Part shown: positions 28,698 through 36,839 of the stretch, piece after piece
Numbering within the stretch: the first letter of the stretch is position 1
Layout of the letters: each line of letters starts with the position of its first letter
NCBI RefSeq assembly: GCF_012516395.1
Contig: NZ_CP051206.1
Location: forward strand, 434,001-498,000
Direction of reading: 5' to 3'
Length of the DNA: 64,000 nucleotides
Origin: Dolichospermum flos-aquae CCAP 1403/13F
GTDB lineage: Bacteria; Cyanobacteriota; Cyanobacteriia; Cyanobacteriales; Nostocaceae
The notes under the pieces: model-generated
Database searches by the model: none
What the model saw: only the letters and a program-made list of their open reading frames with translations
What the model was told of the DNA's origin: nothing
Position numbers and translations under genes: made by a program

Positions 28698-30026
28698 ATG
28701 GCGATCGCAATTGTTCCAGAAAAGTCTCTGACTGTAAACCCCCTCAAACAAAGTCAGGCTTTAGGCGCTTCTTTGGCTTTTTTGGGGTTGAAGGGAACTA
28801 TGCCTTTATTTCATGGTTCTCAGGGTTGTACGGCGTTTGCAAAGGTGGTTTTGGTTCGACATTTTCGGGAAGCAATTCCTCTTGCTACTACTGCAATGAC
28901 GGAAGTTACTACGATTTTGGGTGGTGAGGAAAATGTGGAGCAAGCTATTCTCACTTTGGTGGAAAAGGTACAACCGGAAATTATTGGTTTGTGTACCACT
29001 GGTTTAACAGAAACTAGAGGTGATGATATTGAAATGTTCTTGAAAGATATTCGAGAACGTCACCCTGAACTTAATCATTTAGCCATTATTTTTGCTCCTA
29101 CTCCTGATTTTAAAGGTGCATTACAAGACGGTTTTGCAGTTGCGGTAGAAAGTATAGTTAAAGAAATTCCCAAAGCAGGGGGAATTAAACCCGAACAAAT
29201 CACCATTTTAGCTGGTGCTGCGCTCACTCCTGGAGATGTCCAAGAAGTTCGAGAAATGGTAACAGCTTTCGGTCTAGAACCAATATTTGTACCTGATTTG
29301 GGAGCTTCTTTAGATGGACATTTGGAAGATGGTTATACTGCTATAACTGCTAGTGGCACAACTCTCAAACAATTACGTTCTCTTGGTAGTTCGGCTTTTA
29401 CCTTAGCATTAGGTGAAAGTATGTTAGGGGCGGCGAAAATTTTAGAGGAACGGTTTGGAACTAACTATCAAGTATTCAGAGATTTAACAGGATTAGAACC
29501 TGTAGATAAATTTCTGCAAAAGTTATCTTTATTAAGTGGAAATCCCGTTCCTGAAAAATATCGTCGTCAACGTCGTCAATTGCAAGACGCAATGTTAGAT
29601 ACTCACTTTTATTTTAGTGGAAAACGAGTATCTTTAGCTTTAGAACCGGATTTGTTGTGGACAATGGTGGGATTTTTGCAATCAATGGGGGCAGAAATTC
29701 ACAATGCTGTCACCACAACTCGTTCTCCATTACTTGAACTACTTCCTATCAATAATGTCACCATTGGTGATTTAGAGGATTTTGAAAACTTGGCGCAAGG
29801 TTCTGATTTATTGATTGGTAATTCCCACGTGAATACCATCTCTAAACGCCTTTCTATTCCGCTCTATCGTTTAGGTATTCCCATTTATGACCGATTAGGA
29901 AATGGTCTATTTACCAAAGTAGGCTATCGCGGTACTATCGAGCTTCTTTTTGGTATGGGAAACCTATTCATAGAACAAGAAGAATCATCAATGATGAACC
30001 AATGGTCATCAGTAATCAACAAATAA
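28698..30026 (+). CDS. nifN: FeMo-cofactor scaffold protein NifN
   Basis: A 442-residue NifN, partner of NifE. NifK-like features: NPLKQSQALGASLAFLGLKG, GSQGCTAFAKVVLVRHF, LCTTGLTETRGDDIEMFL. It ends with a short acidic tail. It starts 103 bp after nifE; the gap carries a dispersed repeat. nifE and nifN are separate genes here. A 126-bp MITE lies 97 bp downstream, before nifX. Confidence 0.95.
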   Translation: MAIAIVPEKSLTVNPLKQSQALGASLAFLGLKGTMPLFHGSQGCTAFAKVVLVRHFREAIPLATTAMTEVTTILGGEENVEQAILTLVEKVQPEIIGLCTTGLTETRGDDIEMFLKDIRERHPELNHLAIIFAPTPDFKGALQDGFAVAVESIVKEIPKAGGIKPEQITILAGAALTPGDVQEVREMVTAFGLEPIFVPDLGASLDGHLEDGYTAITASGTTLKQLRSLGSSAFTLALGESMLGAAKILEERFGTNYQVFRDLTGLEPVDKFLQKLSLLSGNPVPEKYRRQRRQLQDAMLDTHFYFSGKRVSLALEPDLLWTMVGFLQSMGAEIHNAVTTTRSPLLELLPINNVTIGDLEDFENLAQGSDLLIGNSHVNTISKRLSIPLYRLGIPIYDRLGNGLFTKVGYRGTIELLFGMGNLFIEQEESSMMNQWSSVINK

Positions 30027-30113
30027 CACCTGATACCATTTTTTCTATCTCTGTGTCCTCTGTGCCTCTGTGGTTCGTTCATCTTAATTCAGAATAATTA
30101 GTATGACAACCGA

Positions 30114-30259
30114 CCACCAACAACAGGGCAAGCGCATCTTATTTTTAGAATGCTTACTGGACAAAGGTTTTGACGATTGTTAAGTTTTGTAACTAAAAGT
30201 TAAAACCCTTGCTGGGCATGGATTACAGAATTTAGGTGCGTTTGCCCTGCCACCAACAA
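30114..30259 (+). mobile_element. 126-bp MITE with 10-bp target duplication, copy A
   Basis: Element 30124-30249 has imperfect inverted ends (CAGGGCAAGCGCATCTTA; TAGGTGCGTTTGCCCTG at the right) and is flanked by the exact 10-bp duplication CCACCAACAA (30114-30123, 30250-30259). Copy B at 38844-38969 is the same length in the opposite orientation. The CAGGG ends with a ~10-bp duplication suggest mobilisation by an ISAs1-type or similar transposase (inference). It separates nifN from nifX. Confidence 0.9.
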
Positions 30260-30287
30260 CTGACAACTGACAACCAACAAAGGACAA

Positions 30288-30707
30288 ATGAAAGTGAAAA
30301 TTGCTTTTACGACAACTGACCGAATTCATGTTAATGCTCACTTTGGTTGGGCTAAGGAAATTGATGTTTATGAAATTTCCGATAACGGATATGAATTCGT
30401 TGAAACTCTCAAGTTTGAAGGTGATTTGAAGGAAGATGGTAATGAAGATAAAATTACCCCCAAACTACAAGCACTGAATGATTGCACAATTGTTTATGTT
30501 GTCGCTATTGGTGGTAGTGCAGCCGCTCGTTTAATTAAAAAGAGTGTAACCCCAGTTAAGGCTAAATCTGAAGAGGAAAAAATTGAAGATATTCTCAACA
30601 AATTAGTCAAAACTCTCAAGGGTAATCCTCCACCTTGGTTACGGAAAGCTTTAGGACAGAAAAAACTTAGTTTTGCTGAAGAACTTGAGAACGAAGCAAC
30701 ATTATGA
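30288..30707 (+). CDS. nifX: Nitrogenase cofactor-binding protein NifX
   Basis: A 139-residue member of the NifX/NifB-C/VnfX fold. Start KVKIAFTTTDRIHVNAHFGW, then CTIVYVVAIGGSAAARLIK. It carries FeMo-co precursors between NifB and NifEN. The C-terminal NPPPWLRKALGQ is the usual family ending. It overlaps the next gene by 4 bp (ATGA). Confidence 0.93.
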   Translation: MKVKIAFTTTDRIHVNAHFGWAKEIDVYEISDNGYEFVETLKFEGDLKEDGNEDKITPKLQALNDCTIVYVVAIGGSAAARLIKKSVTPVKAKSEEEKIEDILNKLVKTLKGNPPPWLRKALGQKKLSFAEELENEATL

Positions 30708-31180
30708 GTACAAATGATGTGAATGGAACTGGTAACAATTCAGAGGGGGTTTTAACTCCTTTCCACAAATCATTAGTTCAACAAATCCGGGCGCAAGATA
30801 GTTATGGTTTTTACCGGAGTTGGACTGATGAATTAATCCTCAAACCCTATATTGTTACTAAACAAAAGAAACGGGAAATTTCCGTAGAAGGTGAAATTGA
30901 TCCCGCAACTCTTTCCCGAATAAATGCTTTTTTTCGAGCGATAGCATCCAGTATTGAAAAGGAAACCGGACTTATTTCTAATGTGGTTGTGGAATTAGGA
31001 CATGAGGGTTTCGGTTGGGCTTTAATATTTTCTGGACGCTTATTATTAACTGTAAAAACCTTACGTGATGCCCATCGTTTTGGTTTTGATTCCTTCGATA
31101 AATTAGACGAAGAAGGCGCAAAGTTTGTGGAAAAAGGCATTGATTTAGCCAAGCGTTTCCCCGAAGTTGGCAATCTTTAA
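30704..31180 (+). CDS. NifX-associated protein (DUF269)
   Basis: A 158-residue protein of the DUF269 family that is always found downstream of nifX. Motifs: FHKSLVQQIRAQDSYGFYRS, LILKPYIVTKQKKREISVEG and FGWALIFSGRLLLTVKTLRD. Translationally coupled to nifX by a 4-bp overlap. The role is probably in cofactor assembly; the exact activity is unknown. Confidence 0.9.
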   Translation: MSTNDVNGTGNNSEGVLTPFHKSLVQQIRAQDSYGFYRSWTDELILKPYIVTKQKKREISVEGEIDPATLSRINAFFRAIASSIEKETGLISNVVVELGHEGFGWALIFSGRLLLTVKTLRDAHRFGFDSFDKLDEEGAKFVEKGIDLAKRFPEVGNL

Positions 31181-31205
31181 TTAGTCAGTTGTCAGTAGGG
31201 GCGAA

Positions 31206-31345
31206 GCATTTGGAAGATAAATTATCGGTCATTGCCAAAAATAGTTCTCCAAATGCTTCGCCCGTACAGTTGTCAGCATTTGGAAGATAAATTATCGGTC
31301 ATTGCCAAAAATAGTTCTCCAAATGCTTCGCCCGTACAGTGGTCA
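31206..31345 (+). repeat. Two tandem 70-bp hairpin repeats
   Basis: Two nearly identical 70-bp units (31206-31275, 31276-31345). Each begins GCATTTGGAAGATAAATTAT and contains the complementary TCCAAATGCTTCGCCCG, so each can fold into a hairpin (GCATTTGGA / TCCAAATGC). Short triplicated gtggttagtggttagtgg and caactgacaactgacaac runs follow. Lies between the DUF269 gene and the DUF683 gene. Confidence 0.85.
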
Positions 31346-31455
31346 GTGGTTAGTGGTTAGTGGTTAGAGGAAACTTTCAAATTTGTTCTCTTCTATAGCA
31401 AATTACAACTGACAACTGACAACTGACAAAGGACAACTGACAAAGGACAAAAAAT

Positions 31456-31656
31456 ATGACAATTGAGGAAATTACAACCAAGATCAAAAAGCTAAATAGT
31501 AAAGCAGGTCAAATGAAAATGGATCTGCATGATTTAGCGGAAGGTTTGCCCACAGACTACCACAAACTAATGGATGTTGCTGCGGAAACTTACGAAATCT
31601 ACTGTCAGTTAGATGGACTCAAGCAACAACTCAAAAAAATGGAGAATTCTAAATGA
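31456..31656 (+). CDS. DUF683 small nif-associated protein
   Basis: A 66-residue helical hairpin protein (EEITTKIKKLNSKAGQMKMD, LHDLAEGLPTDYHKLMDVA). It matches the Rop-like DUF683 family found next to nifX/DUF269 genes, one member of which (CCE_0567) was shown to bind metal. It overlaps nifW by 4 bp. Confidence 0.88.
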   Translation: MTIEEITTKIKKLNSKAGQMKMDLHDLAEGLPTDYHKLMDVAAETYEIYCQLDGLKQQLKKMENSK

Positions 31657-31970
31657 GTACCAATATTGATGAATTCAAGAAGTTAGTAGATGCAGAAGAA
31701 TTTTTCATCTTCTTTAATCTGCCCTATGACCAAAAATTTGTAAATGTCAATCGTTTACATATTTTGAAAAAGTTTTCTCAGTTCATGAGTCAAATTGATG
31801 ATACTTATCCCCAGATAAGTGACGAAGAAAGATTAGAGAAATATTGTACAGCTTTGCAACAAGCTTATCAGGTGTTTATAGAATCTACACCCCATGAACA
31901 AAAGCTGTTCAAGGTGTTTAATGATAAGCGAAAAAATGTTGTCACCCTGACAGAAATCACCTCAGATTAG
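31653..31970 (+). CDS. nifW: Nitrogenase-stabilising protein NifW
   Basis: A 105-residue NifW: FKKLVDAEEFFIFFNLPYDQ, LHILKKFSQFM, and EERLEKYCTALQQAYQVFIE followed by STPHEQKLFKVF. It protects or helps mature the MoFe protein under oxygen. It starts within the stop of the DUF683 gene and ends 10 bp before hesA. Confidence 0.92.
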   Translation: MSTNIDEFKKLVDAEEFFIFFNLPYDQKFVNVNRLHILKKFSQFMSQIDDTYPQISDEERLEKYCTALQQAYQVFIESTPHEQKLFKVFNDKRKNVVTLTEITSD

Positions 31971-31980
31971 GAGTTAAAAA

Positions 31981-32763
31981 GTGATCAACCTAACGCCTAC
32001 CGAATTGGAACGCTATAGTCGCCAAATGATGCTTCCTAATTTTGGCGAATTAGCTCAAAAGCGCCTGAAATCAGCGACTGTTTTGGTGTCGGGTGTGGGT
32101 GGATTAGGCGGTACGGCGGCGCTTTACCTAGCAGTAGCGGGTGTTGGGCGGCTAATCCTAGTCCGGGGTGGAGATTTGCGGCTGGATGATATGAATCGTC
32201 AGGTTTTGATGACTGACGACTGGGTGGGTAAACCTAGAGTATTTAAAGCCCAAGAAACACTTAAAGCCATCAATCCCGATGTCCAAGTGGATGTAGTTCA
32301 CGATTACATTACCGCCGAAAATGTGGATGAGTTGGTGCAGTCGGCGGATATGGCTTTGGATTGCGCTCATAATTTCACTGAACGCAATTTGTTAAATGCA
32401 GCCTGTGTCCGCTGGCGCAAGCCCATGGTAGAGGCGGCTATGGATGGAATGGAGGCTTACCTCACTACGATTATTCCTGGTGTTACGCCTTGTTTATCCT
32501 GTCTGTTTCCAGAAAAGCCTGATTGGGATCGGCGCGGTTTTTCTGTGCTGGGGGCTGTTTCTGGGACTTTGGCTTGTTTGACGGCGTTAGAAGCGGTGAA
32601 GTTGATTACTGGTTTTAGTCAACCGCTGTTGTCAGAGTTGCTGACCATTGATTTGAACCGAATGGAATTTGCTAAACGCCGTTCTCACCGCGATCGCAAT
32701 TGTCCAGTCTGTGGTAATACTGCCCCTTGGAGATATTCCCAATCTCAAACTGCAACGGTATAA
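31981..32763 (+). CDS. hesA: HesA, ThiF/MoeB/E1-like adenylyltransferase
   Basis: A 260-residue protein (GTG start). Contains ERYSRQMMLPNFG, the nucleotide loop GVGGLGGTAALYLAVAGVG, DLRLDDMNRQVLM, and zinc-binding CxxC pairs (CLSC ... CPVCG). By family it adenylates the C-terminus of a ubiquitin-like or sulphur-carrier protein; in heterocystous cyanobacteria hesA-hesB lie beside fdxH and are heterocyst-expressed. A role in metallocluster sulphur supply is inferred. Confidence 0.93.
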   Translation: MINLTPTELERYSRQMMLPNFGELAQKRLKSATVLVSGVGGLGGTAALYLAVAGVGRLILVRGGDLRLDDMNRQVLMTDDWVGKPRVFKAQETLKAINPDVQVDVVHDYITAENVDELVQSADMALDCAHNFTERNLLNAACVRWRKPMVEAAMDGMEAYLTTIIPGVTPCLSCLFPEKPDWDRRGFSVLGAVSGTLACLTALEAVKLITGFSQPLLSELLTIDLNRMEFAKRRSHRDRNCPVCGNTAPWRYSQSQTATV

Positions 32764-32825
32764 AGTACCTCTTTTTTCAAATCCACATTCCAAATCAGAA
32801 TATTCGCTACAGAATAGGAAACAAA

Positions 32826-33194
32826 ATGACTGTTACTTTAACAGAAAAGGCTGAATTTCGTCTGCGGGCATTTTTAAAAGGTTCTGCAACTGAAGACGCT
32901 AAAAAAGGTGTCCGCATCTCCGTTAAAGATGGTGGTTGCAGTGGCTACGAGTATGGCATCGAAATTACCAGTAAGCCCCAACCTGATGATGTCGTATCTC
33001 AACAAGGAAATGTGTTGATTTACGTTGATGCTAAAAGTGCGCCTTTATTAGCAGGTGTGGTAGTTGATTTTGTTGAGGGAGTAATGGACAGCGGCTTCAA
33101 GTTTTCCAATCCCAATGCAACTGATACCTGCGGTTGTGGCAAATCTTTTAAAACAGATGATGGTACTCCCACTGGTGTACCTTGCGGCCAATAG
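32826..33194 (+). CDS. hesB: HesB, IscA-like iron-sulphur carrier
   Basis: A 122-residue A-type carrier from ATG 32826; a longer frame from 32727 overlaps hesA and lacks family similarity. Conserved cysteines are in KDGGCSGYEYG and the C-terminal DTCGCGKSF, the three ligands of the IscA/HesB family. Follows hesA by 62 bp. Supplies Fe-S clusters, probably to nitrogenase or FdxH in heterocysts. Confidence 0.93.
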   Translation: MTVTLTEKAEFRLRAFLKGSATEDAKKGVRISVKDGGCSGYEYGIEITSKPQPDDVVSQQGNVLIYVDAKSAPLLAGVVVDFVEGVMDSGFKFSNPNATDTCGCGKSFKTDDGTPTGVPCGQ

Positions 33195-33299
33195 TTCAAA
33201 GTTCAAAAAATAAGCCTTTCATTTTGAATTTTGAACTCAGCCGGGGAAACTTAACTAACTCAAAAACTCACTTCATTCACGTTTGAGGAGAATTAAAAA

Positions 33300-33599
33300 A
33301 TGGCGACCTACCAAGTAAGATTGATCAGCAAAAAAGAAGACTTCGACACCACAATTGAATGTGACGAAGACACCACAATTCTAGATGCAGCAGACGAAGC
33401 TGGGATTGAATTACCTTTCTCCTGTCACTCCGGTGCTTGTTCTAGCTGTGTAGGTAAGGTTGTTGAAGGTGAAATCAATCAAGACGATCAATCCTTCCTA
33501 GATGATGAGCAAATAGGCAAAGGATTCGCTCTATTATGTGTTACCTATCCTCGGTCTAACTCTACAATCAAGACTCACCAAGAACCTTATCTTGCTTAA
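33300..33599 (+). CDS. fdxH: Heterocyst [2Fe-2S] ferredoxin FdxH
   Basis: A 99-residue plant-type ferredoxin. Cluster motif [13 protein letters not shown] with the fourth cysteine in ALLCVTYP. The lysine-rich N-terminal segment ([12 protein letters not shown]) is the FdxH-specific patch known to contact NifH. It donates electrons to nitrogenase reductase. Preceded by GAGGAG. Confidence 0.95.
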   Translation: MATYQVRLISKKEDFDTTIECDEDTTILDAADEAGIELPFSCHSGACSSCVGKVVEGEINQDDQSFLDDEQIGKGFALLCVTYPRSNSTIKTHQEPYLA

Positions 33600-33709
33600 T
33601 ACAATATCTGTCAGGGTTTAGCATTACTGAACTCTTTCAATTTCACAATGATGGAGGATGTTTATCATCTTTCATCATTTCAATTTTCGCTTTTTATTTT
33701 GATAATCCA

Positions 33710-33961
33710 ATGTTTACTCCTTTTACTATTATGGGTTGTTCTTTAGAATTGATGAAAGCAGGCGATTGTGGGATAGTTACTATTTGTCAAAGTCAAGATG
33801 AGATAATTAGAAAAAAGCTCATATTAATGGGCATTAAAACAGGGAATACCATTACTGTAGAACAGCAATTTCCGACTTTTGTGATTAAATCTGGTGGTTT
33901 ATCTATGACTATAGATCGGGAAATAGCACGGGCTATTTATGTGCGAGTGATTGAGGGGTGA
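33710..33961 (+). CDS. feoA: FeoA-domain protein
   Basis: An 83-residue SH3-like FeoA protein (SLELMKAGDCGIVTICQS, KKLILMGIKTGNTITVEQ, IDREIARAIYVRV). FeoA proteins assist the FeoB ferrous transporter. It follows fdxH by 110 bp, as is common at the end of cyanobacterial nif clusters, where it may serve iron supply. Confidence 0.85.
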   Translation: MFTPFTIMGCSLELMKAGDCGIVTICQSQDEIIRKKLILMGIKTGNTITVEQQFPTFVIKSGGLSMTIDREIARAIYVRVIEG

Positions 33962-34129
33962 AAGGATTGATTATTAACTTTTGTTTAAATTGTGATTTAA
34001 AATACGAAAATACTGTATTGTCTAAATTAGGTATTACTAATTAATTTAAATCCAAAATTATGTGTTTGAGTGATATAATTAATGAGTTAGATTGTTGAAT
34101 GTCATGTTTTGAGAGGCTTTGTTAGGTTT

Positions 34130-34259
34130 TAAGTAGGTGGACGTGAAATAACCAAAATGTGTAACGATATGTAAATTTACCTCAATGCGTTATTGTAGTT
34201 GAGTTTTAGCCATTTCACAAAACGAAATATATTTTGATTTTCCTCCGCCCACCTACTTA
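34130..34259 (+). mobile_element. MITE with AGTAGGTG ends and TA duplication
   Basis: 34132-34257 has inverted ends AGTAGGTGG / CCACCTACT-like (CCCACCTACT), flanked by TA on both sides, the hallmark of IS630/Tc1-mariner targets. Related copies: 46269-46403 (complete) and 42092 onward (left end only). It fills part of the 347-bp gap between feoA and the first DUF433 gene. Confidence 0.7.
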
Positions 34260-34308
34260 CTGATGTTCAAACCAACGGCAAAAACTATTACTTACCACTT
34301 GAGAATAT

Positions 34309-34557
34309 ATGATAGAACGAGAAATACTGAATCGTATTACTACAAATCCCAAAGTAATGGCTGGAAAACCGACAATTAAGGGTACACGCTTAACCGTCGA
34401 GTATATTCTTAATCTCCTTGCACACGGTGCAACAGTCATAGAAATTTTGGAAGAATATGAAGGTTTAGTAGAAGCAGATATTCGAGCTTGTTTATTATTT
34501 GCATCTCGCTCTCTAGAAAGTACCAGTTTCATGCCTTTGATTGCGGAGATTGCCTAG
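34309..34557 (+). CDS. DUF433 antitoxin-like protein, cassette 1
   Basis: An 82-residue DUF433 helix-turn-helix-like protein: NPKVMAGKPTIKGTRLTVEY, ILEEYEGLVEADIRACLLFA. DUF433 genes pair with DUF5615 PIN-like genes and are regarded as VapB-type antitoxins. The partner follows immediately (stop codon then ATG at 34558). Confidence 0.85.
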   Translation: MIEREILNRITTNPKVMAGKPTIKGTRLTVEYILNLLAHGATVIEILEEYEGLVEADIRACLLFASRSLESTSFMPLIAEIA

Positions 34558-34911
34558 ATGCGATTTTTAGTAGATGAAAATACAGGTGTGACTGTCGCTC
34601 GCTGGTTACTTGAAAAAGGTCATGAAGTTTTCTCAGTTTATGAACAAGCACGGGGAATAGATGATGACACAATTATTCAAAAGGCTTTTGATGAAAATTG
34701 GATTTTAATAACTAGCGACAAAGATTTTGGCGAAAAAGTTTATCGGGATCAATACCCTCATCGGGGTGTGATTCTTCTGCGTTTGGAAAATGAACGTTCT
34801 GCAAATAAAATCTATATTTTACAACAGGTATTAGAGCAGCACAAGGAACAGTTAGCAGATAGTTTTGTGGTAGTCACTGAAACTCAGATTAGATTTGCCA
34901 GGATAAGATAA
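34558..34911 (+). CDS. DUF5615 PIN-like toxin, cassette 1
   Basis: A 117-residue PIN-like domain: RFLVDENTGVTVARWLLEKG, DDDTIIQKAFDENWILITSD, KDFGEKVY. The acidic residues (D6, E7, D near 61) fit a metal-dependent RNase. Directly follows its DUF433 partner with no gap. Full length, probably functional. Confidence 0.85.
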   Translation: MRFLVDENTGVTVARWLLEKGHEVFSVYEQARGIDDDTIIQKAFDENWILITSDKDFGEKVYRDQYPHRGVILLRLENERSANKIYILQQVLEQHKEQLADSFVVVTETQIRFARIR

Positions 34912-35021
34912 TTTTTTCAATTTTTGTTGCAAAATCGAAGATTGCCACAGCCTAGCCAACCATATCTTAAACCTAAAACAAAAGATGTTAAAATACTATA
35001 AAGTTAGAGAGATTAAATAAT

Positions 35022-35252
35022 ATGAGCTATCAAGATATTATTACCATTGAGCCAGATAAGCGGGGTGGTAAACCTTGTATTCGCCGGATGAGAATCACAG
35101 TTTATGATGTTTTAGGTTGGTTAGCATCTGGTATGTCTTATGCAGAGATATTAGAAGATTTTCCAGAATTAACAGAAGACGATATTAGAGCTTGTCTAGA
35201 ATTTGCTGCTGACCGTGAACATCGTTTAGTTGCTACGGTAGGTGCGGCTTGA
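35022..35252 (+). CDS. DUF433 antitoxin-like protein, cassette 2
   Basis: A 76-residue DUF433 protein: IEPDKRGGKPCIRRMRITVY, SGMSYAEILEDFPELTEDDI. Its original DUF5615 partner is truncated and fused to HicA remains just downstream. It may now be an orphan antitoxin. Confidence 0.82.
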   Translation: MSYQDIITIEPDKRGGKPCIRRMRITVYDVLGWLASGMSYAEILEDFPELTEDDIRACLEFAADREHRLVATVGAA

Positions 35253-35531
35253 AATTGCTTTTTGACCAAAATTTGAGTCGTAAATTAATAACTCGATTAG
35301 CAGATATTTTTTCTGATTCTAGTCATGTTCAGCTTCATGATTTAGCAGAAAAAACTTGATCACCAAACAGGTAGTCATATTCGATTGACAACTCAAGAAA
35401 ATGGTAAACATCACATTACTATTCCTAATCATAGTCCAATTAAAATTGGGACTCTTAGTGCCATTTTACGTGATATTGATAACCATTTTAATTTTACCCG
35501 CGATGAATGCCTAACTCAATTATTTGAATAG
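35249..35531 (+). pseudogene. Broken DUF5615 toxin joined to HicA C-terminal remnant
   Basis: From TTG 35249, overlapping the DUF433 stop, the frame reads KLLFDQNLSRKLITRLADIF (DUF5615 N-terminus) and stops at 35357-35359. In another frame from 35358 it reads HQTGSHIRLTTQENGKHH, ITIPNHSPIKIGTLSAILRD to a stop at 35531, the C-terminal two thirds of a HicA mRNA-interferase. Two toxin genes of different families have been spliced by deletion or recombination; neither is complete. Confidence 0.75.
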
Positions 35532-35567
35532 TGGTTGACTGTGTTGGAATCAAAAGCAATTTAATTT

Positions 35568-35903
35568 TCACAAAAATTCAAGTTGATTTTTCATATCTCC
35601 TGGTTCAAGTGTTTCCCAAATCAGAATTAAAGTATTTAAAATTTCACCAATTGAACGGCGTTTCTGATCACAATACGTAATTCCTGCATGAGTTATACCG
35701 CTACGATGAAGAATAACAAAATCATCATCATGAGTAATCAATATCCGATTTTCAGATAACGCAAAAGCAATTTGTTCTCTGTCTGATACACCCATTAATC
35801 CGGTTTCTGACGTTGTAGTAACATTGATTCCTCGACGATGTAAACCTAACGCGATCGCATTACTAACACTTTCATCTAAATGAAATTTAATTCTCTCTAT
35901 CAT
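35568..35903 (-). CDS. DUF5615 PIN-like toxin, cassette 3
   Basis: A 111-residue PIN-like protein: IKFHLDESVSNAIALGLHRR, DREQIAFALSENRILITHDD, DFVILH. It overlaps the upstream DUF433 gene by 17 bp on the minus strand. Active acidic residues are retained. Confidence 0.85.
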   Translation of the reverse strand: MIERIKFHLDESVSNAIALGLHRRGINVTTTSETGLMGVSDREQIAFALSENRILITHDDDFVILHRSGITHAGITYCDQKRRSIGEILNTLILIWETLEPGDMKNQLEFL

Positions 35904-36210
35904 TGCGTTTTTTCAGTTTTTGTTGCAGAATCGAAGGAGTTTGTGCTTGAATTTCTTGGATTAAAGCCTCTGATTCTGATATTTGTTGCCTAATTTCTTC
36001 CCGATGATCATGATAGTATGCTAAAGCAGCATAGACATCAGACAAGGTAATACTAGGATAATGGTAGAGAATTTCATCAGGAGACATTCCCATTTGTTCA
36101 TGCCAAATCACAATATCCTGAACTCGAATCCGATGTCCAGCAATGCGAGGTTTTCCTCCACAAATACCAGGAGTGATTTCAATATGTTCTTTGATTACGT
36201 TGACGGACAT
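35887..36210 (-). CDS. DUF433 antitoxin-like protein, cassette 3
   Basis: A 107-residue DUF433 protein with a C-terminal coiled extension (HREEIRQQISESEALIQEIQ). Core: ITPGICGGKPRIAGHRIRVQ, MGMSPDEILYHYPSITLSDV. Upstream partner of the overlapping DUF5615 toxin gene, in the opposite orientation to cassettes 1 and 2. Confidence 0.83.
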   Translation of the reverse strand: MSVNVIKEHIEITPGICGGKPRIAGHRIRVQDIVIWHEQMGMSPDEILYHYPSITLSDVYAALAYYHDHREEIRQQISESEALIQEIQAQTPSILQQKLKKRNDREN

Positions 36211-36335
36211 ACTATTATCAAGAGAATTATTTGCTCTAATTATATCACTATTTTATTAGGTAGGTGCATATTGTCGTTTGAGTATCTTACAAAGATTTGG
36301 ACTATTACTGTACCTTTAGCTCTATTTGAAATTAT

Positions 36336-36740
36336 TTAATTTTTGACTTGTTGGAAAGTTTTATAATTTCTACAAACAACCTCTAAACAAATATCTCCTT
36401 CCAAACGAAAATAAATTAGCGATTGTAAATTAGTGTTAATTATTCCAGTTTGATTGACAAATGGATAGGATGATAAAAATTCCGGGATATTATCTTCAAT
36501 TTTTTTGAATTCAACTTCTCCTACCCAAAAACAGATATCTTCATCATTTGCATTTAGAGGTTGGGAAAAAACCAGGTGAATAATTTGGTAAAATTCAATG
36601 GCTACATCATCAGCTTCAGGTCCAAACGTAAAATCAAGACGTAATCCCAGGTTTTGAGGATTTAAAGAAATACCAACTAAGTCAGCACTTTTTAAATCTT
36701 CGAGAAATGTGGTGAGGTTTTGTGTAATTGTTGTTGTCAT
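36336..36740 (-). CDS. Conserved hypothetical protein
   Basis: A 134-residue soluble protein (TFLEDLKSADLVGISLNPQN, DDVAIEFYQIIHLVFSQP, FWVGEVEFKKIEDNIPEFLS). No motif recognised. Stands between the TA cassette and a strong hairpin at 36787. Confidence 0.5.
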   Translation of the reverse strand: MTTTITQNLTTFLEDLKSADLVGISLNPQNLGLRLDFTFGPEADDVAIEFYQIIHLVFSQPLNANDEDICFWVGEVEFKKIEDNIPEFLSSYPFVNQTGIINTNLQSLIYFRLEGDICLEVVCRNYKTFQQVKN

Positions 36741-36786
36741 AGATTTACAATTATAAGAGCTTGTCTATTATTCCCATTTGACTCTT

Positions 36787-36824
36787 ATATAAGTGCGTTG
36801 TCAGAAAGCACAACGCACTTATAT
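36787..36824. terminator. Strong hairpin downstream of lysozyme-like gene
   Basis: A 15-bp perfect stem (ATATAAGTGCGTTGT / ACAACGCACTTATAT) with an 8-nt loop, 16 bp past the stop of the minus-strand gene at 36840; no clear T-run. Confidence 0.55.
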
Positions 36825-36839
36825 CGTAGCGTGCCTTCT

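Noticed and set aside
30124-30249. MITE copy A considered as a small RNA gene or riboswitch upstream of nifX
   Set aside because: Inverted ends, 10-bp target duplication and a second copy at 38844 show it is a transposed element.
31206-31345. Tandem repeat considered as a CRISPR array
   Set aside because: Two directly adjoining 70-bp units without unique spacers; no cas genes in the window.
34140-34250. feoA-downstream palindrome considered as a terminator
   Set aside because: Complementary ends lie ~110 bp apart with TA flanks, matching a MITE rather than a simple hairpin.
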